Shown: positions 59,172 through 64,000 of the stretch, in pieces
Position numbering within the stretch: position 1 is the first letter of the stretch
Layout of the letters: each line of letters starts with the position of its first letter
Assembly (NCBI GenBank): GCA_035518715.1
Contig: DATIXJ010000015.1
Span: 62,001-126,000, forward strand
DNA: 64,000 nucleotides
Reading direction: 5' to 3'
DNA from: DATIXJ01 sp035518715
Lineage (GTDB): Bacteria > Bacteroidota > Ignavibacteria > UBA10030 > SZUA-254
The notes under the pieces: model-generated
Told to the model about the DNA's origin: nothing
Databases searched by the model: none
What the model saw: only the letters and a program-made list of their open reading frames with translations
Translations under genes and position numbers: made by a program

Positions 59172-62100
59172 ATGCGTTTCATCAATCTCATTACACAATC
59201 CGCCCGGATTCATATTTTTTTTCTCCTCGCACTTGGAAGTGCGTCTTCCTTTGGGCAAACGAGTGATTCCCTGTCCCTGGGAATGCTCCATCATGCCCGT
59301 TTTACCATTTCGACACAAAGTGATACGGCATTTCCGCTTCCGCAACGGTTCGTGATCAATGGAACGGAGAGTGTAAGGATTGACAGATCTCTTCTGCACC
59401 CATCAATCGATTATACGCTTGATACCCGGACCGGAATCCTCTCGGTTTTTTCGTCTTCGATCCGGACTCACTGCCCTGATACACTGCACCATACTCTCGA
59501 CGTTATGTATCGCGCGCTTCCATTTGATTTCAAACCAGTGTACCGGCTTCACGAAACGATTCTTCGGGTGGATACTGCAACCGGCGAACGGGAACATGTC
59601 GTGCAACCGGGGCACAGCTTCTCGGTGGATGATCTGTTCGGCTCGAACCTTCAGAAAAGCGGCAGCCTGGTACGGGGGTTTTCGGTCGGGACGAACCGGG
59701 ACCTTTCACTCACGTCGGGGTTTCGCATGCAGATGTCGGGCAACCTGACCGATGATCTCCAGATCGTGGCTGCACTGACGGACGAAAATTCCCCCATCCA
59801 GCCCGAAGGAACGACGCAGACACTCCAAGAAGTGGACAAGGTCTTCATACAGCTTCGGGGGAATTCTGTGCGTGCGACGCTTGGAGATTTCGATCTCAAT
59901 CTCGCCGGCAGCGAGTTTGGCACGCTCACGCGCAAGCTCGAGGGTGCGGAAGGATCATACCGCTTTCAGGGGAGCTCAGTTTCCAGCGAAATTCTTCTCA
60001 CCGGCGCAGAGCCGCGGGGGAAGTATGCTTCGAACGAATTTCTCGGTCTCGACGGCGTGCAGGGACCGTACGAGCTGGTCGGTCAAAACAGTGAGCGCAC
60101 CATTCTTGTGATTGCAGGGACGGAGCGGGTCTACGTGAACGGAGAATCGATGACGCGGGGAGAAGTCAATGATTATACCATCGACTACAGCAATGCTGAA
60201 ATTACCTTCACCGCGAAACGACTGATTTCGAGAAGCTCGCGCATCACTATTGATTTCGAGTATACCGATCGCCAGTACAATCGCACGCTTCTGGCGGCGC
60301 AATCCCAGACGTCAATCGCAGGTACCAAGGCCTCGCTCACGGTAACTGCGGTACAGGAAAGCGACAATGAGAACTCGCCGATTGATGCGTCCTTGAGCAG
60401 CTCGGACCTCGATACGCTTCGCAATGCGGGAGACGATCAGCGAAAGGCGTCCCGTGACGGCGTGACGTTCGTCGGACCCGGGAAGGGTCAGTATCTTCTG
60501 GCGGGAGCGTTTCACGATTCTGCGGGAGGAAGAAATGTGACCGTCCCAATCTACAAGTTCAATCCTGTCGATACGGCGAATGCGGTCTACTCGATCGTCT
60601 TCAGTTTCGTCGGCCCGGGAAACGGGTATTACCGGAGGATCACGACTTTTGAGTACCAATTCGACAGTTTGCGCCAGGGAAGTTACGAGCCGATCCGCTA
60701 TCTGCCGATGCCTCAATCACACTCGCTGGTTGATGTTCATCTCAAGGCGGCTCCGATCGACCATTTGCAGGTGACCGGCGAGTACAGCGCCTCGCAGTTC
60801 GATCCCAACAAGTTCTCTACTATCGGTGATGATGTTCACAATGGAGGTGCGGCAAGCTTCGGCCTGCAGTATTCCTCTCCCGAAATGCGTGTCGGCGGTA
60901 CGAACTTCGGCTCGCTCGATCTTGGATTGAAGGAACGATACATCAATCACCTCTTCGCGCCGCTCGGGCGTCTGGATGCTGTCGAGTTCAACCGTACATG
61001 GAATCTTCCGGATTCCATCGGGGAAGATCAGCTTCTCCACGAGGCCACTCTCACGTATCGTCCTGTCTCATCACTGATTCTCGGGAGTGATATCGGCAGA
61101 ATTACGGAAGGGGATTACTCAACCTCGCGATACGCATTCAACGGTCAGATTACGGATGGGAGTATCCAGGATGCAAATTGTCAGCTTGAAGATATCAACA
61201 CGACGGATCCGGCAAACAACCTGCATGCTTCCTGGCTGCGAGAGAACGGCACGTTCCAGCATGGGCTCGGTGCTCTCCTTCCCAGGATTCGGTACTCACA
61301 TGAACTTCTTCTGAATCATTCGGCTTCGGAGGATTCTCTTCAGCAGGGGTCATATCAGTTCAATGAACTGATTCCCGGCCTGATGATTGGCAGCATGGGC
61401 GGTGCGTCCTTCAGCGCGGATGTCGGCTGGGAATGGGACGACTCGCTGGCGTTCCAGTCGTTACTTCGCGCATCACACACATTCCTGCAGCAATACAGCG
61501 GGCGGTTGCAGGGAAGCGAATCATTCACGATAACGCTCGACCTCACGCTTCAGAAGAGGACGTTCACCGAATCGTTCAGGGCGCGGAACAATGACGACGT
61601 CAATGCTCTTCTTCTCCGCTCTCAAACGCATTTTGCTCCGATCAGTTCGGGAATTGAAACCGATCTCTTTTATGAGGCGGGAACGGAACGAACCCAGAAA
61701 CTCGAGCGTGTGTTTCAACAGGTTCCGACGGGTACGGGGAATTATGTCTATCTCGGTGATGTCAACGGCAATCATATTGTCGATCCTGATGATTTCCAAC
61801 TGAGCCGATTCGACGGCGACTATGTTCTCGTGACGGTTCCTACAGATGATCTTATTCCCGTTATCGATGTAAAAACGAGCGCGCGCCTTCGGCTCACACC
61901 GTCGAGAATGTTCGATGCATCCTCCTTGTCAGGGCGGCTGCTATCGGCATTCTCCTCGGAGTCCTATTTCCGGGTGGACGAGAAGAACACCGATCCGGAT
62001 ACGAAGGAGATCTACCTCCTTCATTTCAGCAATTTCCTGAACGATCAGACGACGCTGTCCGGAGAAAATATTTTCATACAGGATTTGTATGTGCTGGAGA

Positions 62101-62696
62101 ATCATCCGGAATTCAACCTCCGGTTTCGCTTCAATCAGCAAAAGGGGCTGACGGCATTTGCGACAAACACTGAACGGACATACGGCAGGGAGCAGTCGTT
62201 CCGGCTAAGGTGGCAATTCATGAAGGAATTGTCGAATCAGATCGATTACGCTGCGACGATCAATAATCTGGTGTCGAATGAACCCAGCGATCGAGTTCGA
62301 AATATCACTTCCAACAATCTCCAGTGGAGCTGGACGTATCGTCCTCAGCAGGATATCGAAGTGGTTTTTGGATTTGGCGTCGGGAGGGCGATCAATTTTG
62401 ACACGACGAACGTGAGGTTGAACAATCAGACGATTCGTTTGACATACGGGATGGCGGGAACGGGGCAGGTGGCGGCGGAATTCACAAGAGAGGAGGCGAT
62501 ATTCAATTCGAATCCGACGTTTGTGCCGTTCGAACTGACAAACGGCTGGTCGGACGGCAAGTCTTGGGTCTGGCGCGTCAGCTGGAATCACCAGATCACG
62601 CGACTCTTGCAGGCGACAGCCCAGTACGACGGTCGGAGTGAAGGCGGCGGCACGCCAGTTCATACGGCACGGGCTGAAGTTAGAGCAATGTTCTAA
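59172..62696 (+). CDS. Giant outer-membrane/envelope protein, unknown function
   Basis: An 1174-residue protein with a signal peptide (HIFFLLALGSASSFGQ). It is strand-rich throughout and ends in Phe. The first 360 residues hold SGSLVRGFSVGTNRDLSLTSG and ELVGQNSERTILVIAGTERVYVNGE, a repeated block pattern. A middle region has repeated VGPGKGQY / VGPGNGYY motifs. Near residue 860 is an EF-hand-like DVNGNHIVDPDDFQLSRFDGDY loop. The C-terminal part looks like a beta barrel. I recall related giant proteins in Ignavibacteria and Chlorobi but no named function. It may be a SprA-like translocon piece or an adhesin; neither is shown. Confidence 0.7.
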   Translation: MRFINLITQSARIHIFFLLALGSASSFGQTSDSLSLGMLHHARFTISTQSDTAFPLPQRFVINGTESVRIDRSLLHPSIDYTLDTRTGILSVFSSSIRTHCPDTLHHTLDVMYRALPFDFKPVYRLHETILRVDTATGEREHVVQPGHSFSVDDLFGSNLQKSGSLVRGFSVGTNRDLSLTSGFRMQMSGNLTDDLQIVAALTDENSPIQPEGTTQTLQEVDKVFIQLRGNSVRATLGDFDLNLAGSEFGTLTRKLEGAEGSYRFQGSSVSSEILLTGAEPRGKYASNEFLGLDGVQGPYELVGQNSERTILVIAGTERVYVNGESMTRGEVNDYTIDYSNAEITFTAKRLISRSSRITIDFEYTDRQYNRTLLAAQSQTSIAGTKASLTVTAVQESDNENSPIDASLSSSDLDTLRNAGDDQRKASRDGVTFVGPGKGQYLLAGAFHDSAGGRNVTVPIYKFNPVDTANAVYSIVFSFVGPGNGYYRRITTFEYQFDSLRQGSYEPIRYLPMPQSHSLVDVHLKAAPIDHLQVTGEYSASQFDPNKFSTIGDDVHNGGAASFGLQYSSPEMRVGGTNFGSLDLGLKERYINHLFAPLGRLDAVEFNRTWNLPDSIGEDQLLHEATLTYRPVSSLILGSDIGRITEGDYSTSRYAFNGQITDGSIQDANCQLEDINTTDPANNLHASWLRENGTFQHGLGALLPRIRYSHELLLNHSASEDSLQQGSYQFNELIPGLMIGSMGGASFSADVGWEWDDSLAFQSLLRASHTFLQQYSGRLQGSESFTITLDLTLQKRTFTESFRARNNDDVNALLLRSQTHFAPISSGIETDLFYEAGTERTQKLERVFQQVPTGTGNYVYLGDVNGNHIVDPDDFQLSRFDGDYVLVTVPTDDLIPVIDVKTSARLRLTPSRMFDASSLSGRLLSAFSSESYFRVDEKNTDPDTKEIYLLHFSNFLNDQTTLSGENIFIQDLYVLENHPEFNLRFRFNQQKGLTAFATNTERTYGREQSFRLRWQFMKELSNQIDYAATINNLVSNEPSDRVRNITSNNLQWSWTYRPQQDIEVVFGFGVGRAINFDTTNVRLNNQTIRLTYGMAGTGQVAAEFTREEAIFNSNPTFVPFELTNGWSDGKSWVWRVSWNHQITRLLQATAQYDGRSEGGGTPVHTARAEVRAMF

Positions 62697-63051
62697 AATT
62701 TTGCTTTGAGCGGTTTCATTCCTCTGTCTTCGTGAAAATTCTCGCGGGCGTGTTTCACATTGTTTCACAAATGATTTATGTGTGAGAGCATCTGCATGCG
62801 TCCGCGCGCACGAAAAAAATTTATCGCGGTGATTTTTATCTTGCTTTTCAAAATGAAACTCCTTATAATACTCCGCGCAATTTTTCTTTCACGCTCTCAG
62901 CACGCAATTGTTCTCCAACCTGCACTTACCACAACTGTAAAGGGATACGAATCGGGAGAAGGCATCACAGGAGTTTCCGCAAGAACAGTCTTTTGCTTAT
63001 TTCAAATGTTGATTCATCTGATGAGTATCTTGAGACCACAATTTTCCGATT
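62697..63051 (+). other. 355-bp gene-poor stretch with direct repeat and promoter
   Basis: No convincing gene. A 93-residue reading (62778-63059) has no family features. TGTTTCACA occurs twice, at 62751-62759 and 62761-62769, a 10-bp-spaced direct repeat. A promoter (62841-62869) lies downstream and would give ogt a leader of about 176 nt. Confidence 0.5.
62841..62869 (+). promoter_or_regulatory. Promoter upstream of ogt
   Basis: TTGCTT (62841-62846), 17 bp, TATAAT (62864-62869). This is the best -10 match in the window. The predicted start near 62876 leaves a leader of about 176 nt. Confidence 0.65.
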
Positions 63052-63672
63052 ATGTTTGAACCTGTTGCAACACTGGATACTGCAAGGGTTGCAAGCGCGA
63101 TAAAACGGAGGCAGAAAACCGACGGGATGAAGGGCGGCAGCGGCGATTCGGAGGATGTGAAGGTCACAAAGGTCTATTGTACATCATTCGATTCGCGCAT
63201 CGGAAGAATTTATGTCGCATCGACAGACCGTGGCGTCTGCAAAGTAAGCGTTCCTCGTGAAGCACGGAGAGATTTTTTCGACTGGCTGAAGCAGCGGTTC
63301 GATGTCGACGCGATAACGGACAATCGGGCACGCAACAAGGAAGTGATTGACCAGCTGGGGCGGTATTTCAATGGAACGCTGGCGAAATTTACGTGCCCTG
63401 TTGATCTTATCGGGACCCCGTTTCAGATTCGCGTTTGGAAGGAATTGCTGAAAATTCCTTACGGCACGACGATTACGTACCGCTATCTGGCAAAACGGGT
63501 TTGTGCACCCAGTGCCTCGCAGGCAGTGGGAAGAGCCAACGGCGCCAATCCTCTGCCCATCATTGTTCCGTGTCACCGCGTCCTTGGATCGGACGGTTCA
63601 CTCGTCGGCTATTCCTGCGGTATCAAGACCAAGGAATTTCTCCTGCGGCTTGAAGGAGCAATCCTCGTTTAA
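63052..63672 (+). CDS. ogt: Methylated-DNA-protein-cysteine methyltransferase (Ogt/Ada-C type)
   Basis: A 206-residue alkyltransferase. An N-terminal RNase-H-like domain (about 40-115) is followed by the DNA-binding and active-site domain: GTPFQIRVWKELLKIPYGTTITYRYLAKRVCAPSASQAVGRANGANPLPIIVPCHRVLG, with acceptor Cys in PCHRV. It repairs O6-methylguanine in a single-use reaction. The first 25 residues have no family counterpart, and ATG 63127 could be the true start. A small leader and a repeat lie upstream. Confidence 0.92.
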   Translation: MFEPVATLDTARVASAIKRRQKTDGMKGGSGDSEDVKVTKVYCTSFDSRIGRIYVASTDRGVCKVSVPREARRDFFDWLKQRFDVDAITDNRARNKEVIDQLGRYFNGTLAKFTCPVDLIGTPFQIRVWKELLKIPYGTTITYRYLAKRVCAPSASQAVGRANGANPLPIIVPCHRVLGSDGSLVGYSCGIKTKEFLLRLEGAILV

Positions 63673-63749
63673 CCGGCAGGCGTAAAGAGCACAAATGCAT
63701 CCCCCCGGAGTCGAGGGAGTCGTTGTGCCGCGCGCAGAAGAAATTTCCT

Positions 63750-63778
63750 TTGGAGGTCTTGGAATTTTTTCCTACAAT
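63750..63778 (+). promoter_or_regulatory. Promoter of the helicase gene
   Basis: TTGGAG (63750-63755), 17 bp, TACAAT (63773-63778). The predicted start near 63785 gives a 20-nt leader before ATG 63805. Confidence 0.5.
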
Positions 63779-63804
63779 TGTCACGGATACGTTTTCCATC
63801 GCCG

Positions 63805-64000
63805 ATGACATTCCACCACGAAGTAAACTCCCAGCAGCAGGAAGCAATTCGCACCGTCGAAGGCCCCGTCATGGTTGTCGCCGGCCCCGGCAGCGGCAAA
63901 ACCCGGGTCCTGACTTTTCGGATCGCGTACCTTATCCAGATCGGTGTTCCGGCCTACCAGATTCTTGCACTTACGTTTACCAATAAAGCCGCCAGTGAGA
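63805..64000 (+). CDS. UvrD/PcrA/Rep-family DNA helicase (3' truncated by window)
   Basis: Only the first 65 codons are in the window. The Q motif (NSQQQEAIRTVEGPVMVVAG) is followed by Walker A GPGSGKTRVL and then LALTFTNKAASE, motif Ia. Superfamily 1A helicases of this type unwind DNA in repair and replication. Next to ogt it may be UvrD-like, but PcrA and Rep cannot be told apart from this part. No ribosome-binding site is seen. Confidence 0.93.
   Translation, partial: MTFHHEVNSQQQEAIRTVEGPVMVVAGPGSGKTRVLTFRIAYLIQIGVPAYQILALTFTNKAASE

Noticed and set aside
62778..63059. 93-residue open frame before ogt
   Set aside because: It overlaps the promoter and ogt start and has no motifs; the one hydrophobic stretch alone is not enough.
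1..64000. CRISPR array, IS element or prophage
   Set aside because: No regularly spaced repeats, transposase motifs or phage structural genes were seen on either strand.

Overview
This is a dense bacterial chromosome segment with GC a little above half by eye. It carries about 56 protein genes and one tRNA. It looks like a Gram-negative member of the Bacteroidota/Chlorobiota (FCB) group, probably an Ignavibacteria- or Chlorobi-side lineage rather than a classical Bacteroidia or Flavobacteriia. In favour are a DUF4835 protein, a PorV/UPF0164-like barrel, a TonB receptor with a carboxypeptidase-like N-terminal domain, a DUF2795 protein, a very large outer-membrane-type protein and many lipoproteins. 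HPr kinase, Shine-Dalgarno sites before many genes and E. coli-like promoters (TTGnnn, 17 bp, TAnnnT) fit a deep-branching or Chlorobi-side member better. The lineage is an inference. No phage, IS element, CRISPR array or rRNA is visible.

Layout. 1-5100: end of an unknown gene, a family 2 glycosyltransferase, an S41 protease, a DUF3108 protein, gamma-carbonic anhydrase and an MBL-fold hydrolase. 5100-18050: cold-shock protein, ybeY, topA, a Xer recombinase, hpf, hprK, an M23 peptidase, a DUF2795 protein, an Omp85 protein, holB and metG. 18200-21400: an envelope block with a trypsin-like lipoprotein, a stand-alone relative of its N-terminal domain, a spermidine-synthase-like lipoprotein and a small lipoprotein. 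21400-29450: TonB receptor, glycosyltransferase, WecE-like aminotransferase, a TatD-radical SAM fusion and a HEAT-cyclophilin fusion. 29450-38200: DUF4835, a PorV-like barrel and a second barrel, mnmA, acyl-CoA carboxylase beta and a LysM transglycosylase. 38330-41830: tRNA-Ser(CGA), UDP-glucose dehydrogenase, UDP-glucuronate decarboxylase and a DUF2279 protein. 41940-46490: two peroxiredoxins, PTPS-like enzyme, folE, two SDRs and an FNR-like reductase. 46500-51200: a small membrane protein, O-methyltransferase, HD protein, and the cysM / JAMM protease / ubiquitin-like-E1-rhodanese operon. 52060-58960 (minus strand): tyrosine catabolism. 59170-64000: a giant envelope protein, ogt and the start of a UvrD-like helicase.

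How the genes work together. The clearest pathways are tyrosine degradation (aminotransferase, HPPD, homogentisate dioxygenase, fumarylacetoacetase-type hydrolase), a pterin block that could make tetrahydrobiopterin (GTP cyclohydrolase I, PTPS-like enzyme, SDR reductases), UDP-xylose synthesis, and sulfur-carrier-dependent cysteine synthesis. In the last of these the carrier domain is fused to its activating enzyme, with an internal Gly-Gly. Promoters with an almost invariant 17-bp spacer can be read before many transcription units. Three of them predict transcripts that start at, or within a few bases of, the start codon.
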